Positions 8,370 through 17,800 of a DNA stretch of 44,349 bases are shown here, in pieces. Each line of letters begins with the position of its first letter. The stretch's first letter is position 1. The stretch is from Fidelibacterota bacterium. Lineage in GTDB: Bacteria; Fidelibacterota; UBA8477; JABMPR01. The notes below the pieces were generated by a model. That model ran no database searches and had not been told where the DNA came from. It was given only the letters and a program-made list of their open reading frames with translations. The stretch is from contig JAIPJM010000020.1 in NCBI GenBank assembly GCA_021734255.1, positions 1 to 44,349 of the forward strand, read 5' to 3'. Position numbers and translations under genes: made by a program.

Positions 8370-9569
8370 CTACCTTTTATAATTTATCGCATCAAGTGGC
8401 ACCAGACCAGCAGCCTTTTTTGCTGGATACCGAATGGAGAAGAGTACAATGATGAAAGCAACTACTCCTACAACAATGACTTCATGCACATACATCTCTA
8501 CTGGTAGAACCGGGATCAAATAGATGTCTTCCGGTAGTTTGATCCAGGCCCATTTTTCCTGTCCTAATACTAACAAAACTCCGATAACCGTGCCAAATAC
8601 AACACCGGTGATAGCCACCATCAGTCCCTGTAAATTAAAGATTTGCCGAATACTTCTACTGCTGGCTCCCATGACGCGTAGAATGCCAATACTACCCGTC
8701 TTCTCTAGCACCATCATCATCAGTGTGCTCACAATATTGAATACGGCTACCAGTATGATCAGATTCAAGCCAATAAAGCTGCCCCATTTTTCCATCTGCA
8801 TCGCATCAAACAGCGTTTTATGCTGGTCATACCACGTTTTTATCTCGGCTTCGGGAAAAGCGGACTCCAATTTTGCCGCTTGCCTGGGTGCGCTCTCATA
8901 GTCATCAAATTGAATATGTATGGCTGATTCCCCTGCAGATTTGAATAAGCGTCGTCCCTCTCGATACCCGATAATGGCCAGGTTTCGATCAAAATCAAAT
9001 ATTTCGGATTGAAAGATACCTGTTACCACAAAATGACGTTGCGGAACGCGCAGCAGCCCCTGGCGAATATCCAGCGGACTTTTAACAACAACCGTATCCC
9101 CCTCCTTCAAGTAGAGATCGTCAGCCACACCAACACCGATGACGATCCCAGGGAGCTCATCTCCATCTCGGCTTAATCGTCCAGCTTGAGATTCATAATA
9201 GCTGCTTTCCTTTAGCAGAAATGTCCATTGGTCTTGACCAACGGCCCGCACATTTAATACTCTTTGCTCATCACTGACCTCCAGGAGTGCTTTCCTTTCA
9301 AGGCTACGAAAGATAGATCTCACCTCTGTCAGTTCAGGCTCACAGTCCTCTACAGAGACATCACCTTTGAGAGTCACATGAGGGATAAAACTGGTTATAC
9401 GACGCGTGACCTCTCCCTCAAATCCATTCAACACAGCCATGCTTACGATCAGGGCGATCACACCTATGGCGATACCAATGATTGAAATGCCGCCCACCCA
9501 ACTGATGAAACGATTCCGCTGAGTTGTGAAGAAATACCGCAGTGCAATAAACCAGTTCAGCTTACTCAT
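8370..9569 (-). CDS. LolC/LolE-type ABC transporter permease (second of pair)
   Basis: A 399-aa inner-membrane permease with MacB/FtsX topology: one N-terminal helix (about 24-46), a large periplasmic domain, and three C-terminal helices from about residue 268. The VLEKTGSIGILRVMGASSR segment is the typical FtsX-domain coupling region. It sits between the other permease (4-nt ATGA overlap) and lolD. It probably forms a heterodimer with the upstream permease. I cannot say which of the two corresponds to LolC and which to LolE. Confidence 0.9.
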   Translation of the reverse strand: MSKLNWFIALRYFFTTQRNRFISWVGGISIIGIAIGVIALIVSMAVLNGFEGEVTRRITSFIPHVTLKGDVSVEDCEPELTEVRSIFRSLERKALLEVSDEQRVLNVRAVGQDQWTFLLKESSYYESQAGRLSRDGDELPGIVIGVGVADDLYLKEGDTVVVKSPLDIRQGLLRVPQRHFVVTGIFQSEIFDFDRNLAIIGYREGRRLFKSAGESAIHIQFDDYESAPRQAAKLESAFPEAEIKTWYDQHKTLFDAMQMEKWGSFIGLNLIILVAVFNIVSTLMMMVLEKTGSIGILRVMGASSRSIRQIFNLQGLMVAITGVVFGTVIGVLLVLGQEKWAWIKLPEDIYLIPVLPVEMYVHEVIVVGVVAFIIVLFSIRYPAKKAAGLVPLDAINYKR

Positions 9570-10768
9570 TCTTCTCTCAGAGCCTCTGCGGGATGGAGTT
9601 TACTGGCCTGCATCGCCGGTAGAATGGAGGAAATGACAGACAGGAGGATCACACCTGTCGCGATAACAAAGATATCTTTACCGGATATCAGCATGTTCAC
9701 CCGGTCCATGAAATACACTTCAGCCGGCAGGGAGATGATCCCATATGTGTTCTGGAGCCAGGCGAGTACCAGAGAGAGGAGCAACCCGGCACCTGTACCA
9801 ATGAGACCGAGGAAGAAGCCTTCCAGTGCAAATACCTTTTGGATACGACGCTTACTGGTTCCCAGCGCGCGCAAGGTTCCGATCTCTGTCCTTTTTTCGA
9901 GTATGATCAGAATCAGGGTGCTGGCAATATTCACAATCGCCACCACCATGATCATACTGAAAATAGCAAATATTGGTATTTCCTGGGTTTTCATCCAATT
10001 GAAAAGGGTCTGATGGCGATCTTTCCAGGTGATCGAGCGATGGGAATACGGGAGAATGTCATCAATAGCATGAACAATACGTTCGGTATCCTCAATACTG
10101 TTAAGAAATATCCCCCACTCCTTTGAACCAGTTTCCTGAGGAAAAAGTCTATTCAGGTTCTCGATTGAACTGTAGAGGTAGCTCCGGTCATAATCTTCCA
10201 TTCCAGATTCATAAATGGATTGAACAGTGGTATGCGCAATATTGGGTATGCCGCTAAATTGTCTCATTGAGCCCAGGTCATAGACCAGCAAGGGATCACC
10301 GATCTCCAATTTAAGCTGTTCCGCAAGAGCAGCGCCCATGATCAGTCCAGACCCTCCATCTGAATTCCCCTGAAGATTGGCGCTTACTGAGTACAATCGA
10401 TTCAGCGCGCTAAGCGGCATAGCTTCCAGTAGTGCGCCATCCGTTATCGAATTTGATTTCAACATCAATTCTGCCCGCACGATAGGAAAGACGTCTGTAA
10501 CCCCCGGTATGTCCGAGATCTGTTGTATCATGTCTTCGTCGAGATCAGAACCTGATTGAAATAATTTCTCAATGCGGATATGCGTATCGAAACCGATGAT
10601 CTTCTGGGTAACCACATCTTCAAACCCGTGCATGACTGACAATGCCAGTAGCAAGGTCATAACACCCAAAGCCATCCCGATCATCGTAATACGAGATATG
10701 AATGCTATGAACGGGATCCGATGTTTACCGAATAGGTATCTGGTGGCGAGATAGGTCGTGTAAGACAC
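9566..10768 (-). CDS. LolC/LolE-type ABC transporter permease (first of pair)
   Basis: A 400-aa paralogue of the next gene with the same plan: N-terminal helix near residues 20-46, periplasmic domain, and three C-terminal helices. The FtsX-domain segment ILEKRTEIGTLRALGTSKRR is visible. The start is GTG at 10768, 17 nt after the lysS stop, with no clear Shine-Dalgarno. It overlaps the second permease by 4 nt. It most likely acts in lipoprotein sorting with its partner and LolD; the pairing is inferred from synteny. Confidence 0.9.
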   Translation of the reverse strand: MSYTTYLATRYLFGKHRIPFIAFISRITMIGMALGVMTLLLALSVMHGFEDVVTQKIIGFDTHIRIEKLFQSGSDLDEDMIQQISDIPGVTDVFPIVRAELMLKSNSITDGALLEAMPLSALNRLYSVSANLQGNSDGGSGLIMGAALAEQLKLEIGDPLLVYDLGSMRQFSGIPNIAHTTVQSIYESGMEDYDRSYLYSSIENLNRLFPQETGSKEWGIFLNSIEDTERIVHAIDDILPYSHRSITWKDRHQTLFNWMKTQEIPIFAIFSMIMVVAIVNIASTLILIILEKRTEIGTLRALGTSKRRIQKVFALEGFFLGLIGTGAGLLLSLVLAWLQNTYGIISLPAEVYFMDRVNMLISGKDIFVIATGVILLSVISSILPAMQASKLHPAEALREE

Positions 10769-10784
10769 GGTTTATCTGAGTTAA

Positions 10785-12278
10785 CTAGCCTTTAGATTCA
10801 GGTCTCATTTGTGGAAATAACAATACATCACGGATGGATGGATTATCGGTCAGAAGCATGATCAGTCTATCTAAACCCATACCAACGCCTCCCGTGGGTG
10901 GCATTCCGTATTCCATGGCTTGAAGAAAGTCCTCGTCAACCACCTGTGCTTCGTCGTCGCCCGCTTCTCGTAAAGCAGCCTGAGCTTCCAATCTTGCCCG
11001 CTGATCGACAGGGTCATTCAACTCGGAAAAGGCATTAGCGAACTCACTACCTGCAATGAACAACTCGAACCTCTCGACAAACGTACCATCACTATCGCGG
11101 AGGTGCTTAGCCAGCGGTGAGATCGCTTTGGGGTATTCTGTGACGAAGGTAGGCTCGATCAGATGGGGTTGCACCAGTGCATCGAATAGTTCGTCCAGCA
11201 GCTGACCATAATTCGCGTTCGTATCAACGTCCACCTTATGCTTCCGGCAGACTGTCAGCAACTCTTTCTCATTTGCAGTCGCCAGGTCGATACCGACATG
11301 CTCAGCTACCAGTTCAGCCATGGGTGCCCGCTGAAACTCCTGAGTGAGATCTATCTCATGTCCCTTGAAACTGAACGTTGACTGTCCCAGATCAGCACAT
11401 AAATGCTTAAATAGCGATTCTACCTGATCCATGAGGTAGTGGTAGTCTACATATGCCTCATACCACTCAATGGCCGTGAACTCGGGATTATGGGTCCTAT
11501 CCATGCCTTCATTTCTAAAGTTACGGGAGAACTCGTATACTTTCTCAAATCCACCAATGATCAAGCGCTTCAGATATAATTCATCAGCGATCCTCAGATA
11601 GAGAGGCATGTTCAAGGCATTGTGATGGGTCATGAAGGGACGGGCTGATGCTCCTCCATAGAGAGGCTGCAGGATGGGTGTTTCTACTTCCAGGTAGTCA
11701 CTCCCATCGAAGAACTTTCGAATGCTCCTATAAATAGCTGCTCGTTTTACGAAAGTCTCTTTCACCTCTGGATTAACGATCAGGTCCAGATAGCGTTTCC
11801 GGTATCGTTGCTCCTTATCCTCAAAACCGTCAAAGGTTTGACCATCCTTCTCTTTGACATTGGGTAAGGGACGAATATTCTTACTGAGCAAGGTGAGTGA
11901 TGCAACTTTCAATGTTTTTTCACCGGTCCTGGTGGTCATCAATTTTCCACTAACCCCGATAAAGTCACCCAGATCAAGTCCTTTGAATAGTGTATAAGCC
12001 TCAACACCGATTTCTTCTCGGCTAATGAATAGCTGGATCCGTCCGCTACCATCCATGATATTCGCGAAACTGGCTTTACCCATGACGCGACGAGACATGA
12101 GTCGACCAGCAAAACTGATCTCTGTTTTTTCTGCCAATTGATCAAAATCTTCCAGAGCAGCCGTGATCAGATGACTGCGATCAAATTTGTATGGATATGG
12201 ATTTACACCCTCATTCAGCAGGGACTCGCGTTTTGCCAGCCTCTGACTCATGATCTCTTTTAGTGTGCGTTCACTCAT
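10785..12278 (-). CDS. lysS: Lysyl-tRNA synthetase, class II
   Basis: A 497-aa synthetase. The N-terminal OB-fold anticodon-binding domain covers about residues 54-137. Class II motif 2 FRNEGMDRTHNPEFT is at 254-268 and motif 3 GVGMGLDR is at 464-471. The length and architecture match bacterial LysS. Its ATG overlaps the prfB stop (ATGA), the common prfB-lysS arrangement in bacteria, so the two are probably co-translated. Confidence 0.97.
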   Translation of the reverse strand: MSERTLKEIMSQRLAKRESLLNEGVNPYPYKFDRSHLITAALEDFDQLAEKTEISFAGRLMSRRVMGKASFANIMDGSGRIQLFISREEIGVEAYTLFKGLDLGDFIGVSGKLMTTRTGEKTLKVASLTLLSKNIRPLPNVKEKDGQTFDGFEDKEQRYRKRYLDLIVNPEVKETFVKRAAIYRSIRKFFDGSDYLEVETPILQPLYGGASARPFMTHHNALNMPLYLRIADELYLKRLIIGGFEKVYEFSRNFRNEGMDRTHNPEFTAIEWYEAYVDYHYLMDQVESLFKHLCADLGQSTFSFKGHEIDLTQEFQRAPMAELVAEHVGIDLATANEKELLTVCRKHKVDVDTNANYGQLLDELFDALVQPHLIEPTFVTEYPKAISPLAKHLRDSDGTFVERFELFIAGSEFANAFSELNDPVDQRARLEAQAALREAGDDEAQVVDEDFLQAMEYGMPPTGGVGMGLDRLIMLLTDNPSIRDVLLFPQMRPESKG

Positions 12279-13385
12279 TTCGAATCGTTTCCCATTGTCT
12301 TCAACAGATAGGCTTTGATGAATCCATCAATATCACCATTCATGACAGCCTGTATGTTTCCAGTTTCGTGTTTTGTGCGATGGTCCTTTACCATTGTGTA
12401 GGGGTGAAAGACATAGGATCGGATCTGATTCCCCCAGCCGATCTCGGTCTTCGAGGATGCCATCTGATCCATTTTTTCCTGTTCTTTCTCTTTCTCGAGC
12501 TGGTAGAGTCTGGCCTTCAGCATCTTAAGCGCTGTTTCTTTATTCTTATGCTGAGAGCGCTCATTCTGGCATTGTACAACCACACCCGTTGGTGCATGGG
12601 TCAGTCTGACGGCGGAATCTGTTTTGTTAATGTGTTGACCGCCAGCGCCTGATGCCCGATAAGTGTCTACACGAACATCGTTCATATCGATGTTGATCTC
12701 GATCTCAGTATCGTAAATGGGATAGCAAAACACAGATGCAAATGAGGTATGCCGACGAGAATTGGAATCGAAGGGACTGATCCGCACCAAACGGTGGATG
12801 CCATTTTCAGCCTTCAAATATCCAAAGGCGAATTCACCTTTTACCTCGATGGTAGCGTCTTTCAGACCGGCTTCATCCCCTGGTAGATAGTCCAGGGCTT
12901 TCCATTTCCAACCGTTATTATCAAACCAGCGGGTATACATCCGATACAGCATTTCTGCCCAATCCTGAGACTCTGTGCCCCCGGCCCCCGGGTGAATGGT
13001 GACGATGCAATCCAGTACATCGTCCTCATCGCTCAGCAGTTGGCGCAATTCGTACGCATCCAGGATTTTCTGAAATTTTCTTAAGGCTTTGGCGATATCT
13101 GGTTCCAGGCTCTCGTCCTCATCCTCACTGGCAAGTTCAAGGAGGATGTCCAGATCCTCTTCATGAGTAACCACATTCTGCCAGTCAGAGACCTGACCTT
13201 CGAGAATATTGATCCGCTTTAATGTGGATTGAGCCGCTGCCGTATCAGACCAGAAATCATCCTTCAGCGATCGATCTTTCAGCTTATCGAGCTTTGCCTG
13301 AACTTCTGAGAGGTCAAAGATGCCCCCTTAGCGTATCAAGACGCTCTTTAAGGCCACTTAGCTCATCTTTTATTTCGTCAAACAT
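12275..13385 (-). CDS. prfB: Peptide chain release factor 2, expressed through a +1 programmed frameshift
   Basis: The coding sequence is in two frames. It starts at ATG 13385, reads 23 codons to an in-frame TGA (13316-13314), then continues in the +1 frame to 12275, giving 369 aa. RF2 recognises UAA and UGA and triggers peptide release. The stop-recognition tripeptide SPF is at residues 203-205 and the catalytic GGQ at 248-250, almost the same positions as in E. coli RF2. The early UGA makes synthesis self-limiting: low RF2 favours frameshifting. The gene follows the SLBB gene by 5 nt and overlaps lysS by 4 nt. No strong Shine-Dalgarno precedes its ATG. Confidence 0.96.
13314..13328 (-). promoter_or_regulatory. 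prfB: prfB +1 programmed frameshift site
   Basis: On the minus strand: AGGGGG (Shine-Dalgarno-like stimulator, 13328-13323), CAT, then the slip codon CTT (13319-13317) and TGA (13316-13314) followed by C. This is the canonical bacterial RF2 shift signal. The ribosome slips from CTT onto TTT and continues with GAC. Confidence 0.93.
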
Positions 13386-13390
13386 ATTTA

Positions 13391-13873
13391 TTACGTTCGC
13401 TGGGCAAGTTGAATATAGTAGTAGAACTGAAGCAAAGTTATGGCTGTAGTAACATATGGCATGAACCCACTAAATACTTTCCAAAAATTACCTTGAACAA
13501 TGATCGTGTCATTGGGGTAGATTCGGGGTATAAATGAGTCATCACCAGTTTCAAGGAAAGCTTCAATATTAGCATATACTATACGCTCCTCGTTGCTGTT
13601 TTCATTGAAACGAATGATCCTAATTTTGTTCAGCTTCGCCCTGTCAGTTGGACCACCCACATAACTCAAAAGCGAAATGAGATCCGCATCGCTGGGTACC
13701 ATCGAAACACCTGGCTGCTTGACCTCTCCCCAAACTCTGATCACCATACTGAGTTTACCCGTTTCCGGATCGATGATATATTTCGGATCTTTATTCTGAC
13801 TGGACTCATTTTGGGCAAATACTGCCTGCCCCACGAGCATCAGAATTATCAGAATGAATGTAAGTTTTCTCAA
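13391..13873 (-). CDS. Exported SLBB-domain protein with a C-terminal hydrophobic helix
   Basis: A 160-aa protein. A signal peptide spans residues 1-20 (cleavage probably after VFA). One SLBB-like beta-grasp unit follows at about 43-125, with the polysaccharide-export-type pattern VWGEVKQPGVSMV and a terminal YPNDTIIVQG. A hydrophobic segment lies at about 137-155. SLBB domains usually occur in Wza-like exporters or bind sugars or cobalamin. This one is short and lacks the Poly_export domain, so its role is open. The start is TTG at 13873 with AGGGG about 9 nt upstream. It follows the PorV-like gene by 28 nt. Confidence 0.75.
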   Translation of the reverse strand: MRKLTFILIILMLVGQAVFAQNESSQNKDPKYIIDPETGKLSMVIRVWGEVKQPGVSMVPSDADLISLLSYVGGPTDRAKLNKIRIIRFNENSNEERIVYANIEAFLETGDDSFIPRIYPNDTIIVQGNFWKVFSGFMPYVTTAITLLQFYYYIQLAQRT

Positions 13874-13901
13874 AATTTACCCCTTGTATGCCTAACTACT
13901 C

Positions 13902-14894
13902 TCAAAATTGGTAGTTGATCCCTATTTTTTGCATTTCAGCCAGCTCATGGTGACTGAAAGTGTAGCCAATAATAAACTTTTTAAATGCAATGCCAAGACC
14001 AAAGGAGGGTGTCTCACCATCATGTCCACCACGTAGATACACCAGTTCCTTCACATTTATCTGCATCCCGTACTGACGCATGCCCTGGAAACGGGAATGA
14101 GTGGAGGTCGACAGGGTAAGCTTAGTATGCCAGGTCTGAATATTCTGCGTGACGCCGAAACCCACAGTTAGATTTCTTTTGATCGCATCCTGATGTTCTG
14201 TACTCCAGTATACTGGCGAATTCAAGATGTCGGTTACATTCAAGCCAATAGAGAATTCAGTCTGCTTCAAACCATCAGTCATGCCACCCAGGTCAAAATA
14301 AAGCTGAGCACCCAGATCAATTCCAGTCCCCAGACCCCTATTCTCCTCCAACAATTTGTCAATATACTTAATTGAAGCGCCCAGGGGCAGTCGGCAGGGG
14401 ATTTTGAAAAACTTCCATCCCAAATTGATAGTGAATTCGAATTCCCTGGCCGCTGACAGGTAGACAGCATCTTCCCGGTATGGTATATTTTCTGTCTCCG
14501 TATTTTGGAGTGCTCGCACGGAATCGCGGCGGGCTTCTGGAGTCAAATTAAATAAACTGGGCCTATATATCAGCCCGTCAACACCACTATGAATCACTGT
14601 GACTCCGATAATGTATTCAGGGTTGAGCGGATAAACGAGCTCAGCACTCAGGTTATTTGAAAGGCCGGCATGATCCTGATACACCAAAGTAGCACTGGAC
14701 TGACTTTTCACACCTAAACCAGCCGGATTATTAAGTGCATAGCCACTGGTAGTGGGCAGTGCAACGGAGCTGAAGCCCATGGATTGCACCTGAGGATGAA
14801 GGCTGGCTAGCATGAAGGCATCGGCATATTCACCTGACACAGCAATAACTGGCAGCAAAAGAATGAGAATCCCCAGTGTCCGGAACACACTCAT
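13902..14894 (-). CDS. PorV/PorQ-like outer-membrane beta-barrel protein
   Basis: A 330-aa exported protein with a signal peptide (about 1-21) and alternating amphipathic strands throughout. The N-terminal motif pattern, with ALNNPAGLG at about residues 52-60, and the C-terminal FKKFIIGYTFSHHELAEMQKIG region resemble the PorV/PorQ family. In type IX secretion PorV is an outer-membrane shuttle protein that delivers substrates to the PorU sortase. Its ATG overlaps the porU-like stop (ATGA), so the two are very probably partners. It could also be a FadL-like barrel with another role. Confidence 0.78.
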   Translation of the reverse strand: MSVFRTLGILILLLPVIAVSGEYADAFMLASLHPQVQSMGFSSVALPTTSGYALNNPAGLGVKSQSSATLVYQDHAGLSNNLSAELVYPLNPEYIIGVTVIHSGVDGLIYRPSLFNLTPEARRDSVRALQNTETENIPYREDAVYLSAAREFEFTINLGWKFFKIPCRLPLGASIKYIDKLLEENRGLGTGIDLGAQLYFDLGGMTDGLKQTEFSIGLNVTDILNSPVYWSTEHQDAIKRNLTVGFGVTQNIQTWHTKLTLSTSTHSRFQGMRQYGMQINVKELVYLRGGHDGETPSFGLGIAFKKFIIGYTFSHHELAEMQKIGINYQF

Positions 14895-17800
14895 CGGTTC
14901 TTCACCATCTTCCCGACGGGTCCAAATAGTGTTTCACTGTCATTCTCACCTCGAATGCGATAGAAATAGACACCATTGGCCACAAAGTTATCCTCACTGT
15001 CTCGCCCATTCCAGGGGACCTCATGATAACCGATCGCTCCCAGAGATATCCCGACTCTTGCATCAAATGCATCGATTGTCTTTATCTTGTGTCCTGACAG
15101 GGTGTAGATCTCAATTTGTACATCTTCCATGGGCTGGGTCAATTCATAGAGGATCTGAGTTTCACCCTGGAATGGATTAGGGAAATTTCCATAATCTATG
15201 ATACGGGCATCGTCAGCCACAATCGCTGTGACCCGTGAGAGCTCAGACCAGTTATCCAGAGCATCCCGCATGCGATAAGTGATTTCATGGCTCCCCTGAC
15301 TCAGGACCAGATCGCTGCTAACACCAAGGATCTGCGCCTCCTGGGTCGTGTCGCCCAGATCAACCTGAACTGGACTCCCATCTACGAGGATCTCAACATC
15401 AGCGGTCGTCCAGGTAAACCCATCCGGATCCTCACCCAGCAGATTGACGCGACTATCGCCAGTGATATAGTCCCCATCAAAGAACAGCTGTCCTTCGATC
15501 ATGAGTGAGACCTGCGGACCGGTGGCGTTTACTTTTGAACCTCTGGCCAACATTCCGTCCTGATTCAAGACCGCCAGACCTGTGCTATCTGCCAGCAACT
15601 CCCAACTCTCAATGCGTGGATGCTTCAGGAAGATAGACCGATCCGCCTGAATTTGAGCAGATTGCTCGATTGATGAAAATGCAACTGAATAAGCAAAACC
15701 ACCCGATTCGAAGCTTACCCCCGACGTTGACTGTATGTTTCCAGGATGTTGAGCTAAAAAGATCCAGCCCGTATCTGCTGCAGTGACCAGGAGTCTATCA
15801 CCCCCCCATAATTGAATGGTATCCGCTGCAGTGCCATCGAAAGTGATACCTATGCCAGGCAGGGTTTGAAAGTAGTTAGATGCTATTGTGGCTTGGAGGG
15901 TATCATCTGAGCTGTCTTTATCCTCAGTGCTTTCAAGAGTGAGGGAAACATGCTTAGACTCAAGTCCGAAATAAGTGGGAATGAATAAACTTCTGTTGCC
16001 CTTTTTGAGCGTCACCGATCTTGAAACGTGTTGCTTAAAGGTTGCTGAGCTGTCGGTCAGGCTCAGATCTGCCGTCATTTCTTCAATGCCTGTCAAGGTG
16101 TAGGATATCTTCAAGCCAGAATACTTACCTTGTGCCAAGGCATTTATCGCTGTGGGTCTTAGACTTATGGCTTGTTGGAGATAGAGTCTGAAAGATTCTG
16201 AGCGGGAGAGTTGACTGCCATTTTCGAAAGCTGTGAAATAGTAGTACGACTTTCTGTCAGCAGGATAGAGTGCCATGTCTGCCGGTGTTTGCCACCAGTC
16301 ACCTTTTTTAACCAGCGAGTAGGACCCAGAAACGCCGCCTGAAAATGTGATAGTTAAGCTGTCAGGATCGTTTGTCCTGGAATGGAAGCGTGTAATTAAA
16401 ACGGGAGAAATATTGCTCTCAAGCTCATCGGCGGTCAATGGCTCATGTTCAAACCAGTCAGCAGTTATACTATAAGGCACATAGCCCTGAATAGCAGGCA
16501 GTGTTGGCCCCCGATCTAATGTGTAGATAGCTCTGGCTTCGCCACTTGATGGCTGAACAACGATCGAGGAGTCCATATTATACGCCAGGGGTTCCTGAGC
16601 GAATGCTAAGGTATCTGAACCGTCAAGATCATATTCTTGGGGATGAGTCCACCAGGGTTTGTCTCCTGCATTCACAGGTAATACTTTTAATTTGCCGACA
16701 TTATTGCCAACAGTATGGACGCTGATCGAATCTTGAGGCTTGTATATATCCTCAAGACTTCCGAGGATCGTGTCCTTCTCAGGTAGTCGGAGCTTGGTCG
16801 TGGGGTCTCCAAGATAATTGTATTGGAACAACATACTCGGTCTTAGGTCGGTACCATCAGAGGCTGTGGCAGCTGGGGCAATAAAATACTCGATCCTGGC
16901 TGTATTCATCAGCTCCCCGATGGTCTTATCCTCTTCCAGGAGTCGCCGTAGCATAGGTTTGATCATGAGATAATCGTTGATCAGCCAGCCTACTCCAGAA
17001 GATCCTAACCATCCGATCGCTCCACTGGGTGACCCAGACAGGATCACCTCCCCCAGCCCCTCAGTCTGGGCAAATGAACCGGTAAAACAAGTCATGGAGG
17101 TCACCAAGGCTGGCGGTGCATCACTATTGAGCAGATCAACATCCTCTCTTACGAAGAGGGACCTATCCGCCCAAACTGCTCCCCCGCCGTGCCCCAGGAA
17201 GTTGATCAACAGTTTCCCATCATTCCAGAGATCGAGCAAGCTGTCGGTATCTCCCCAGAAGATATCACCTTCAGAATTTCTGTCGATGAAGAGCCTGGAG
17301 GGCATGATGGATCGGGGTATCTCTGATCTCAATAGGTTTTCACTCTGAGACTTAAAGGTTGTTTCAAATCCCGCGATGGTTACTACCTCATTCTGCCAGG
17401 CACCGTAAGGAATGTTGGATTGATAGCGGATCAGTTTTTCCAGCGTCAGCTGTAATTCGTCTTTATCGCCAACTGGTAAGCGCCCGATGCTCATATCTGG
17501 AACAAAGTCATCACCATCGATCAGTGTGTACCAGAAATCAGCTTCAGCAGCACCCCAGCCATGGGTTTGCATGTAAAAGGTTGGTACATGCTTATGCTCA
17601 ACGTCCTGTTTTTCAGAAAATGGATTGATGGTGGCGTCTCCAACCAGCATTACATGAGTCGGTTGAGAGGGCCAATGATTATTCGCATACCGAAGAAACG
17701 ATTTAATGGCGAATGGAGATTTCACACCATAATTGAACTCATCCATGATATCACTGAGTGATACCAGGACTGGACTCCAGCCCTCTGACATTTTAAAATC

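Noticed and set aside
12275..13174. prfB as a truncated 299-aa gene starting at 13174
   Set aside because: The +1 frameshift signal and 5' coding segment give a full-length RF2 with SPF and GGQ at the expected positions.
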